From assembly GCA_023424585.1 (NCBI GenBank), contig JAFADT010000989.1, positions 1 through 10,889 on the forward strand: a DNA stretch of 10,889 nt. Reading direction: 5' to 3'. Each line of letters opens with the position of its first letter. The first letter of the stretch is position 1. Position numbers and translations under genes: made by a program. Positions 1 to 6,150 of this stretch are shown in pieces. The notes beneath the pieces are model-generated. The model saw only the letters and a list, made by a program, of their open reading frames with translations, had not been told where the DNA came from and ran no database searches. This DNA is from Pseudomonadota bacterium. Lineage in GTDB: Bacteria; Myxococcota; Myxococcia; Myxococcales; Myxococcaceae.

Positions 1-1335
1 CTGCGCGCCCGCAACGGGGCCTGCGCCTCGTGCGCCGCTCGGAGTGCCGGTGCCATCCGGTGCGCCCGGGGCTTGCGTGCCCGTGGACGCGGCGGCGCCG
101 GTCGCGAGCTGGGCGCCCGGGGCCTTCGAGCCGTCAGCGCGCGGATCCGCCGCTCCCTCCTCCGGCGTCTCGGGCGCGCTCGCGTTCATCCGGGAGAGCT
201 GCCAGCCCCCCAGCCCCAGCGCGAGCGCCACGCCCGCCCCGATGCCCGCGCGGATGCCGCGCCTGCGCCACGTGCGCCGCCGCTGCTGGCGCTGGATGCC
301 CTTGAGCAGCCCGAGCGCCCGCTCGTTCGTCGCGTCCAGCGCGAGCACCTGGTTGAGGCTCGCCAGCGCGCGCGGCGTCCGCTTCTCCTCGAGCTGCCGC
401 TCCGCGCGCTCCAGGAGCGCCGCCACGATGCGCTGGCGCGCGAGCCGCTGGTACGACGGCGGATCCGCGAAGAAGGAGATCAGCTCCTCGCCCACCCGGG
501 GGAACCCCAGCCCCGCGAGCGCATCCGCCAGCGCGTCCCGCAGCTTCCCCGCGTTGGGGTAGCGCCGCGCCGGGTCGCGCTGGAGGCACGTGGCGCAGAT
601 CTCCGCCAGCTCGTCCGACAGCGCGGGCACGCGGCGGCGCGGGTCCTCGTAGGCCCCGTCCAGGATGCGCTTCAGCGTCGCCGTGGTGTTCGACGCGGTG
701 AACGGCAGCCGGCCCGTCATCAGCGCGTAGAACATGATCCCCAGGCTGAAGACGTCCGCCTCCGGCCCGGCCTCCAGGCCCTCGATGATCTCCGGCGACA
801 TGTGCGCGGGCGAGCCCACCAGCGCGCCCGTCACCGTCATCCGGTCCTCGATGTCCAGCAGCCGCGCGATGCCGAAGTCCATGAGCTTGAGGACCCCGTC
901 CTCGCGCACCATGACGTTCTCCGGCTTCAGGTCGCGGTGGATGACGCCCGCCTCGTGCGCGTGCGCCAGCGCCGCCGCCAGCTCGTGGATGATCATCGCC
1001 GCCAGCTCCGGCGGCTCCAGCGGGCCTTCATCCAGGTACGTCTTGAGCGTCCGGCCGCGGATGTACTCGGTGACGATGAAGGCGTCGTGCGCCTCCGCCG
1101 AGGAGAAGTCGAACACCTCCAGGATGTTGGGGTGGTGCAGCTTGGCCACCGCGCGGGCCTCGCGAGCGAGGCGCCGCCGCGACTCGTCCTTGCCGGCCAG
1201 GTGCGGGTGCAGCACCTTCACCGCGACCTCGCGGTCCAGGGCCGTGTCCAGGCCCTTGTACACGACGCTCATGCCCCCGGAGCCCAGCTCCTCCAGGATG
1301 CGATAGCGACCGATATGGCGGCCGACGAGCGTCAT
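1..1335 (-). CDS. pkn4: Ser/Thr protein kinase, Pkn4-like (C-terminus beyond window)
   Basis: Hanks-type Ser/Thr kinase; 445 codons are visible and the frame runs off base 1 without a stop. Residues about 11-265 form the kinase domain: glycine loop GSGGMSVV (18-25), ATP-binding lysine K40, catalytic loop HRDLKPEN (133-140, D135), DFG at 153-155 and the activation-segment end SPAHMSPE (175-182). All catalytic residues are intact. Residues about 305-350 look TPR-like; an arginine-rich patch is followed by a weakly hydrophobic, Gly/Ala-rich segment (about 360-382) that probably spans the membrane, then an Ala/Pro/Gly/Thr-rich low-complexity tail. It starts 22 bp after the phosphofructokinase stop, as in the M. 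xanthus pfk-pkn4 operon, where Pkn4 phosphorylates and activates PFK (known). That this is the Pkn4 orthologue is inferred from gene order. The ATG is chosen because the kinase domain begins a few residues later; no clear Shine-Dalgarno is seen. Confidence 0.93.
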   Translation of the reverse strand, partial: MTLVGRHIGRYRILEELGSGGMSVVYKGLDTALDREVAVKVLHPHLAGKDESRRRLAREARAVAKLHHPNILEVFDFSSAEAHDAFIVTEYIRGRTLKTYLDEGPLEPPELAAMIIHELAAALAHAHEAGVIHRDLKPENVMVREDGVLKLMDFGIARLLDIEDRMTVTGALVGSPAHMSPEIIEGLEAGPEADVFSLGIMFYALMTGRLPFTASNTTATLKRILDGAYEDPRRRVPALSDELAEICATCLQRDPARRYPNAGKLRDALADALAGLGFPRVGEELISFFADPPSYQRLARQRIVAALLERAERQLEEKRTPRALASLNQVLALDATNERALGLLKGIQRQQRRRTWRRRGIRAGIGAGVALALGLGGWQLSRMNASAPETPEEGAADPRADGSKAPGAQLATGAAASTGTQAPGAPDGTGTPSGARGAGPVAGAQ

Positions 1336-1357
1336 GGCGTTGGCGCGTGCGCTCCCC

Positions 1358-2455
1358 TCAGTCCCCGAACCCGATGCCCATGCTCCGCGCGAACCGCACC
1401 AGGTCTCCCTGGACGTCCACGCGTCGCTCCTTGCGCGACTCGCTGAGCGGCACGGGGACGACGTCGTTGTTCCGGAGCGCCACCATGTGCCCCCACTGTC
1501 CGTCCCGCACCAGGTCCAGCACCTTGCACCCGTAGCGCGTGGCCAGCACCCGGTCCGCCGCGCTGGGGCTGCCGCCGCGCTGGAGGTGGCCCAGCACCGT
1601 GACGCGGATCTCCGCGTCGATGTGCCGCGCCAGCAGATCCGCGCACACCTTGCCGGAGCCGCCCAGCCGCACCACGCCCCGGCCCGGGATGTCCGCGGCC
1701 TCCGCCAGCACGGACAGCGCGCCACCCTCCGGGTACGCGCCCTCGGAGATGGCGATGATGGAGAAGCTGCGCCGGCGCGTGGCCCGGCGCTTCAGCGTCT
1801 CCAGCAGGGCCTCCACCCGGTAGGGGATCTCCGGGATGAGGATGAGGTCCGCGCCGCCCGCGATGCCGCTCTCCAGCGTGAGGAACCCCGCGTGGCGGCC
1901 CATGATCTCCACCACCATCACGCGATCATGCGCCTCCGCGGTGGAGTGCAGCCGGTCCAGCGCCTCCGTGACGATGAGCCGCGCCGTGTCGAACCCGAAC
2001 GTCTGGTCCGTGCCGGACAGGTCGTTGTCGATGGTCTTCGGACAGCCGACGACCTTCAGCCCCTTCTCCGCCAGCTGGTGCGCGATGGTCAGCGTGCCGT
2101 CCCCGCCGATGGCGACCAGGCCGTCCAGCCGCAGCTCCTCGCAGCGGCGCAGGACCTGATCCGACACGTCCTGCTCCACCCAGCCGGAGCCCTCACGCAC
2201 GGGGTAGCGGAACGGGTTCGCCTTGTTGGACGTGCCGAGGATGGTGCCGCCCTTGGGCAGGATGCCGCGCGTGTCCTCCACGCCGAGCGGGCGGACGAGC
2301 TCCGGCTCCACCAGGCCCATGTAGCCGTTCTCGATGCCCACGAACGAGTGGCCGAACTCGTGCACGCCCCGGCGGACGAGGCCTCGGATGAGCGCGTTGA
2401 GCCCCGGACAATCGCCACCGCCGGTGAGGACGCCAAGTCGTAGAGGTCGAGCCAT
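1358..2455 (-). CDS. pfkA: 6-phosphofructokinase, probably ATP-dependent
   Basis: Catalyses phosphorylation of fructose 6-phosphate to fructose 1,6-bisphosphate, the committed step of glycolysis, in the cytoplasm. The 365 residues cover a complete bacterial PFK: nucleotide-binding GGGDCPGLN (12-20), GGDGT (117-121), catalytic PKTIDND (139-145, base D143), substrate loop MGRHAG (185-190), SEG with E238, and HLQRGGSP (290-297). Gly at position 120 (E. coli 104) favours ATP over pyrophosphate, while Lys140 (E. coli 124) is the residue more usual in PPi enzymes; this G/K mix is known from actinobacterial ATP-PFKs. T226 sits in a basic stretch (RRATRRRS) and matches the site I recall as phosphorylated by Pkn4 in the M. 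xanthus enzyme. The ATG at 2455 leads directly into the family's N-terminal strand. It is the first gene of a probable operon with the downstream kinase, with its own promoter candidate upstream. Confidence 0.96.
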   Translation of the reverse strand: MARPLRLGVLTGGGDCPGLNALIRGLVRRGVHEFGHSFVGIENGYMGLVEPELVRPLGVEDTRGILPKGGTILGTSNKANPFRYPVREGSGWVEQDVSDQVLRRCEELRLDGLVAIGGDGTLTIAHQLAEKGLKVVGCPKTIDNDLSGTDQTFGFDTARLIVTEALDRLHSTAEAHDRVMVVEIMGRHAGFLTLESGIAGGADLILIPEIPYRVEALLETLKRRATRRRSFSIIAISEGAYPEGGALSVLAEAADIPGRGVVRLGGSGKVCADLLARHIDAEIRVTVLGHLQRGGSPSAADRVLATRYGCKVLDLVRDGQWGHMVALRNNDVVPVPLSESRKERRVDVQGDLVRFARSMGIGFGD

Positions 2456-2524
2456 GGGATCGTGGAAAGTCGGACGCGGGTGTCAGTGGGGACGGGCGGC
2501 ACTATGACAGCAACGTCGGTGCGG

Positions 2525-2553
2525 ATTGTAGGTGCCACCCCAGGGGGGTGCAA
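2525..2553 (-). promoter_or_regulatory. Candidate sigma-70-type promoter for pfk-pkn4
   Basis: On the minus strand TTGCAC (2548-2553) is followed after exactly 17 bp by TACAAT (2525-2530). The -10 matches the consensus at 5 of 6 positions, the -35 at its first three. Transcription would start near 2518, leaving a leader of about 63 nt before the pfk ATG at 2455. The spacer contains CCCCTGGGG, a short palindrome that could bind a regulator. This position makes pfk-pkn4 independent of the TPR gene upstream. Motif match only. Confidence 0.45.
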
Positions 2554-2609
2554 CGCGCGAATCAGCGGGGAACGTCGGATCCGCGCTCGCTGGAATGCGG
2601 GGCCGGCCC

Positions 2610-3089
2610 TCAGCCGCGCTTGAGGCGGCGGCGGGAGGCCAGCCGGTCCAGGAGCGCCTGGAGGCGGTCCTCCTTCTTCGGGGGGAGGGCCCGATCCGTG
2701 GGGGACTGCAAGGGCATCTCACGGGCCATCTGGTACAGCTCCTCCAGCCGCTCCAGCACCAGCTCGTTGCCGGGGCGCTCCTGGAGCGCCCGGCGGTATG
2801 CGGCGGCGGCGCCCACGTAGTCCCCCAGCATGAAGAGGCGCTCGCCCTCCTGCATGGGCGAGGGCGGGCCCAGCGGGAGGTGCTGGGGCTCGCGCACGCG
2901 GTTCTTCAGGTGCTGAAGCTCCTCCGGCTGGAGGCTGTCGCGCAGGTGGGCCACCTTGACGGCCAGGGCCTCCTCGCGGGGGAAGGCGGCGAGCAGGTGC
3001 TCGAAGAGCTCGAAGGCCTCCGCCAGCTCGCCCCGGCGCAGGGCGCGGTCGGCACGTGCTTCCATGTCGGCCCGGGCGGCAGGGGTCAT
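2610..3089 (-). CDS. Small TPR-repeat-like protein of unknown function
   Basis: A 159-residue protein rich in Ala, Leu, Glu and Arg, without signal peptide or membrane segment, so probably cytoplasmic. Two helix-turn-helix units fit the tetratricopeptide pattern: residues about 9-40 (RADRALRRGELAEAFELFE) and about 79-108 (GERLFMLGDYVGAAAAYR, ending ERPGN), the second followed by a further amphipathic helix. They are joined by a charged linker and the C-terminus is basic (RRRLKRG). TPR units mediate protein-protein contacts; no enzyme motif is visible, so the role is unknown. It follows the CPBP gene by 76 bp and precedes pfk by about 150 bp. The start is the first ATG in the frame; M9 at 3065 is an alternative, and neither has a convincing ribosome binding site. 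Reality of the gene rests on the TPR pattern and codon bias. Confidence 0.8.
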   Translation of the reverse strand: MTPAARADMEARADRALRRGELAEAFELFEHLLAAFPREEALAVKVAHLRDSLQPEELQHLKNRVREPQHLPLGPPSPMQEGERLFMLGDYVGAAAAYRRALQERPGNELVLERLEELYQMAREMPLQSPTDRALPPKKEDRLQALLDRLASRRRLKRG

Positions 3090-3135
3090 CGCGCGCGGGA
3101 GAGTAACTGGACCCCGCCCGGGATGTCACATGCGG

Positions 3136-3171
3136 AAAAGCCTGCGCTCGCCGGGCCGCACGGGCTCAGGC
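3136..3171 (-). terminator. Weak candidate terminator after the CPBP gene
   Basis: On the minus strand GCCTG (3167-3171, overlapping the CPBP stop codon) can pair with CAGGC (3140-3144), with a possible inner GCC/GGC pairing, and is followed at once by TTTT (3136-3139). The loop is long and the stem short, so this is a poor intrinsic terminator at best. Confidence 0.25.
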
Positions 3172-4185
3172 GGGCGTGGCGGCGGACTCCGGTACCACAC
3201 CGCGCTCCGTGCTCCGGGCGCTGCGCCGCCAGTGGCGGAAGAGCCACGCGGCCACCAGTCCGTGGAGCAGCAGCCCGAACACGCCCTCGCCGTTGAAGAC
3301 CCAGACCTGCCCCCCGAAGAGCCCCGGCCGGCCGTTGTAGACGCTGCCGAAGAGGAGCGGGTTGATGAGGTTCCAGCTGATGTGGAACAGGGCGGGCGGC
3401 CAGATGGAGCGCGACGCCATGTAGAGCTGCGCGAACACCACCGCGGCCGCGGCGATGGACAGGAGGAACGTCACGTTCTGCGCCACGTGCCCGCGCTGCG
3501 TGGCGGAGAAGATGAGGGGCAGGTGGAAGGCGGCCCACACCGGCATGGTGATGGCCGCGGCCAGCGCCGGCCGATCCATCCACCAGCGCAGCAGCGTCCC
3601 GCGCCAGCCCACCTCTTCGCCCAGCTCGCTGGGGACGCCGAAGCCCACGACGGGCCACCACACCAGGGCCGCCAGGCCGTAGCGCAGCCAGCGCCAGCGC
3701 TCGGGGAGCCTCGCGCCCAGCTTCTCCACCCAGCGCCAGCGCACGGCCGCCGCGGCCAGCCACCACGTCACGGTCAGCGCCCAGAAGAAGAGGATCATCA
3801 CCGGCACCGTCGCGACGCCCGTCACGCCGAACGGCCCCTTGAGCAGCTCCGGCTGGTAGCGGACGAAGGCCGCGTCCCCGGTCACGAACCGCACCGCGTA
3901 GGCCAGCGGCGCGATGACGGCGCCGTACGCCAGGGGCAGCGCCAGCCCCAGGAACCACCACCCCCAGCCGGGGAAGGCGAAGCCCACCGCGGACGGGGGC
4001 TCGCGCCGGAAGAGCCACGAGCACCCCAGGCCCACGATGCCGGGCACGCACATCATCCAGCGCATCAGCCATGGGGACTGCTCGCCCCCGGCGATGAAGA
4101 GGACCGCCATCGTCCAGCTCACCGCCAGCGTCACCGCGATGAACGTGAGGGTTTCTTTCCTGGGATTCCTCATGTTCCGGAGCAT
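3166..4185 (-). CDS. CPBP-family intramembrane glutamic protease (Rce1/Abi-like)
   Basis: A 339-residue polytopic membrane protein with about seven or eight hydrophobic segments (among them near 12-32, 44-60, 75-97, 123-148, 168-182, 205-227, 237-256 and 300-316). The three motifs of the CPBP/Rce1 family are present in order: EEVGWR (E190, E191, R195), WAAFH (H221) and HISWN (H268, N272). In the family these residues line an intramembrane site that cleaves peptides or prenylated proteins; the substrate here is unknown. The first aromatic residue of motif 2 is Trp217 where Phe is usual. Bacterial members often act in bacteriocin maturation or self-immunity, or process membrane proteins, but nothing here identifies a substrate. 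Start: ATG at 4185; M5 at 4173, preceded by CGGAAC, is an equally good alternative. It lies 58 bp after the CmlA-like gene and may be cotranscribed with it. Confidence 0.9.
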   Translation of the reverse strand: MLRNMRNPRKETLTFIAVTLAVSWTMAVLFIAGGEQSPWLMRWMMCVPGIVGLGCSWLFRREPPSAVGFAFPGWGWWFLGLALPLAYGAVIAPLAYAVRFVTGDAAFVRYQPELLKGPFGVTGVATVPVMILFFWALTVTWWLAAAAVRWRWVEKLGARLPERWRWLRYGLAALVWWPVVGFGVPSELGEEVGWRGTLLRWWMDRPALAAAITMPVWAAFHLPLIFSATQRGHVAQNVTFLLSIAAAAVVFAQLYMASRSIWPPALFHISWNLINPLLFGSVYNGRPGLFGGQVWVFNGEGVFGLLLHGLVAAWLFRHWRRSARSTERGVVPESAATPA

Positions 4186-4243
4186 ACCGGTTGTGGTTGC
4201 CCCGTCGAGCGTGACCTGGGAGCGGGGAGGGCGGGCTGGCCGC

Positions 4244-5845
4244 TCAGGTCCTCAGGTGGACCTGCTGCGCGCCCTGGAGCCGCTCGGCCTGGAGGCCGCG
4301 CTCGCGGGCGGTGGCGAGCAGCACGTCCGACTCCTTCATGCGGGGCGTCTCCGGCGTGGCGGCGGGCCCGATGATGTGCTCCATCCAGGGCTCCAGGCCC
4401 ATGGCGTAGTTGAAGAGTCGCTTCGCGCCGACGAGCTCCAGCAGGCGCAGGCCCTCGGTGGAGTTGCTGCCGCGGCAGCGGCGGTTCTTCTCCAGCTTGC
4501 GGTCGCGCTTCTTGGGGAAGAAGCCCTCCATCATCCAGGTGTGCGGCGCGCCTTCGATCTCCGTGTTCATGAAGACCGTGTGCAGCTCGCCCACGGTGTC
4601 GCGCAGGTCGCGGTACGTGGTCTCGTCCACGCACATGGAGTCCGCGGAGAAGAACAGGCGCTCCTCGCCCGTGCGGATGATCCACGCCGTCTTGGCGTGG
4701 GCCACGTCGCCGTGCTCGCCCAGGAACGGCGCGGCGATGATCTCTCCGTCCGGGAGGGGCAGGGACTCGTAGAAGTAGGGCTCCAGCACGTCGCGGAAGC
4801 CGAGCGACCTGCCCAGGAGCCGCGGCGAGTAGTCCCCGGCCAGGGCGCCGCTGGCGCGCGGCACCATCAGCGTGCCGATGCGGTGGCGCAGGCGCAGCAG
4901 CGTCTCGATGTCCAGGTGATCCGGGTGGCTGTGGGTGATGAGCACGTAGTCGATGCGGCGGGGCAGGTCCGCGAAGGACATGCGCGCCAGCGGGCCCATC
5001 GTCTCCGGCCGCACCGGCACCACCGCGTCGATGAGGATGGACGTGCCCTTCCACTCCACCAGCACGCACGCGTGGCCCACGTAGCGGATGCGCGGGCCCG
5101 GCCCGTTCCAGGTGTCGGAGGCCGTCTGCGGCGCCTCCGTGAGCAGGGGCAGCAGGTCCGCGTCGGACGTCACCGCGTCGCCCAGCACGTCGCGGATCCA
5201 CGCCAGCGGCCGGGGCTCCAGGTCCAGGCTGAACAGCTTGTCCAGGCGCTCGTCGTGGAACGGCACCTTCCAGTCCAGCTGCCCCGCCTCCAGCAGGCGC
5301 GGCGTGGTGAGCAGCGAGTCGCGCGCCGAGTCCGCCTTCAGCCGGCGCAGCCGCATCGACTGGAGCTCCGTCTTGTGGTGGCGCCCGCGGTACAGCAGGC
5401 CCTCGTGCACGCGCATGGACGGGCGGTTCACGTAGTCGTACACCAGCTCCACCACGCCCTTGAGCGGCTCCGGCAGCCGCGCGTACAGCGGCTCCAGGGA
5501 CTGGCCCTTGGCCTCCGCCAGCAGCTGCGTCTGGAACTCGTCGAACGCCTCCGCCAGCTTGAGGCGGTCCTCCTGCGCGGTGGTGATCCGCTGGACGAGC
5601 GCCCGGACCTCGTTCGCGCGCTCGGGCGCGATGCCCACGAACGAGCTGCCGCTGAGCGCCGGATCCTTCGCCGCCTTCGCGTGGAAGTCCGGCGTCTGCA
5701 GGTAGGCCTTCAGCAACGGCAACAGGTAGGCCTGGAGGTGCAGGCTCGCGGGCATGGGCGCCACCGTCATCCACCAGGCCTGGAAGTCCTGGACGAGCGG
5801 TTCGACGAGGGTGGCGTCCGCGAGGCGATACAGGGGAGCGGTCAT
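4244..5845 (-). CDS. CmlA-like diiron beta-hydroxylase (metallo-beta-lactamase fold), NRPS-associated
   Basis: A 533-residue two-domain protein. Residues 1 to about 245 form an alpha-helical N-terminal domain without a familiar motif; the MBL fold starts near 252 (RIRYVGHACVLVEW) and carries HSHPDH (H305, H307, D309, H310), FLGEHGDVAH with E377, SAD with D402, and near the end YAMGLEPWM (480-488). In ordinary MBL hydrolases the next ligand is His; a Glu in GEHGD is the signature of CmlA, the 532-residue diiron oxygenase of chloramphenicol biosynthesis, whose ligands have, as I recall, the same numbers (H305, H307, D309, H310, E377). CmlA beta-hydroxylates an aminoacyl group held on an NRPS thiolation domain (known). 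By inference this enzyme hydroxylates an amino acid tethered to the divergent NRPS or to a later module outside the window. An upstream in-frame ATG at 5881 would add 12 residues; 5845 gives the family length. Lack of activity or a plain hydrolase role cannot be excluded. Confidence 0.9.
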   Translation of the reverse strand: MTAPLYRLADATLVEPLVQDFQAWWMTVAPMPASLHLQAYLLPLLKAYLQTPDFHAKAAKDPALSGSSFVGIAPERANEVRALVQRITTAQEDRLKLAEAFDEFQTQLLAEAKGQSLEPLYARLPEPLKGVVELVYDYVNRPSMRVHEGLLYRGRHHKTELQSMRLRRLKADSARDSLLTTPRLLEAGQLDWKVPFHDERLDKLFSLDLEPRPLAWIRDVLGDAVTSDADLLPLLTEAPQTASDTWNGPGPRIRYVGHACVLVEWKGTSILIDAVVPVRPETMGPLARMSFADLPRRIDYVLITHSHPDHLDIETLLRLRHRIGTLMVPRASGALAGDYSPRLLGRSLGFRDVLEPYFYESLPLPDGEIIAAPFLGEHGDVAHAKTAWIIRTGEERLFFSADSMCVDETTYRDLRDTVGELHTVFMNTEIEGAPHTWMMEGFFPKKRDRKLEKNRRCRGSNSTEGLRLLELVGAKRLFNYAMGLEPWMEHIIGPAATPETPRMKESDVLLATARERGLQAERLQGAQQVHLRT

Positions 5846-5966
5846 GGTGTGCGATCGAGGGAGGCACCCATCTCCGGACAAGACTCACAGCGGTTCCGAA
5901 GATGGAACTCGCGGAGTCAAGGAAGGACACGGTGCGTGCTGAAAAGCAGGAAGCAGGGCTAGCGAG

Positions 5967-5983
5967 CGAATCTGAGCGATTCG
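5967..5983. repeat. Perfect inverted repeat over the candidate promoter (possible operator)
   Basis: CGAATC (5967-5972) and GATTCG (5978-5983) are perfect 6-bp arms around a 5-bp centre, TGAGC. The same stretch contains overlapping direct copies of GAGCGA(A/T)TC. The repeat covers the -10 element and part of the spacer of the minus-strand promoter candidate, the usual place for a repressor site. The bound protein is unknown. Confidence 0.45.
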
Positions 5984-5997
5984 AGCAAAGTTTTCAA
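5969..5997 (-). promoter_or_regulatory. Candidate promoter of the CmlA-like gene
   Basis: Minus strand: TTGAAA (5992-5997, five of six consensus bases) and CAGATT (5969-5974, three of six) with a 17-bp spacer. Transcription would begin near 5962, giving a leader of about 117 nt. The weak -10 element and the inverted repeat lying on it suggest a regulated promoter, possibly needing an activator. Based on motif similarity only. Confidence 0.35.
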
Positions 5998-6071
5998 GTT
6001 CGGTAGAACCCTATCGCAGTGGTAATCTCGTACGCAGTCCTGCTCCCCCAGACCCATTGCAAGGGCGCCCG

Positions 6072-6102
6072 TGTCACGCACGCGGAGTGCGTGCCTGTGA
6101 CA
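6072..6102. repeat. Nested inverted repeat in the NRPS leader
   Basis: CACGCAC (6075-6081) and GTGCGTG (6087-6093) are perfect 7-bp arms around GCGGA; outside them TGTCAC (6072-6077) and GTGACA (6097-6102) form a second perfect 6-bp pair whose centre is shifted by 3 bp. The element lies about 50-80 bp upstream of the NRPS start and could be an operator or an RNA hairpin in the leader. No U-tract follows, so it is not an intrinsic terminator. Confidence 0.45.
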
Positions 6103-6150
6103 TGAACCGACGGCCCTCGGGACCTCTTGCGATGTGCTCTGGCCTTCCTG

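Larger units (their letters stand above)
5846..6150. promoter_or_regulatory. Divergent intergenic region between CmlA-like gene and NRPS
   Basis: About 305 bp between two divergent starts, visibly more AT-rich around 5940-6040 than the flanking genes. It must hold the promoters of both the CmlA-like gene and the NRPS, unless translation starts are further in. A minus-strand promoter candidate and two inverted repeats are listed separately; a third, short one (GTTCC-6-GGAAC, 5893-5908) lies in the CmlA-like leader. For the plus strand no good promoter was found: the best pair is TTCGAG (5980-5985) and TAGAAC (6004-6009) at 18 bp, which is weak. Confidence 0.6.

Noticed and set aside
73..1446. 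A 457-codon plus-strand frame over the kinase gene.
   Set aside because: Low-complexity Arg-rich translation; the minus strand carries all kinase motifs.
1334..2443. A 369-codon plus-strand frame over the phosphofructokinase gene.
   Set aside because: Antisense composition artefact; the minus strand is a complete PFK.
2524..2537. TGGCAC on the minus strand upstream of pfk as the -24 box of a sigma-54 promoter.
   Set aside because: The GC of a -12 box is not at the required distance (CC instead, GC two bases too far); the same bases fit the spacer of a sigma-70-type promoter better.
2600..2609. GGGCCGGCCC right after the TPR stop codon as a terminator.
   Set aside because: A perfect palindrome without loop or T-run; it cannot form a normal terminator hairpin.
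4244..5845. The MBL-fold protein as a beta-lactamase, lactonase or RNase.
   Set aside because: The long N-terminal domain, Glu in place of the third-motif His, and the CmlA-like C-terminal motif do not fit those families.
3914..5962. A 682-codon plus-strand frame over the CPBP and CmlA-like genes.
   Set aside because: It crosses two real minus-strand genes and the gap between them, with no recognisable domain.
6020..6036. TGG...GCA on the plus strand upstream of the NRPS as a sigma-54 promoter.
   Set aside because: GG and GC are 11 rather than 10 bp apart, which sigma-54 promoters rarely tolerate, and the rest of the consensus is absent.
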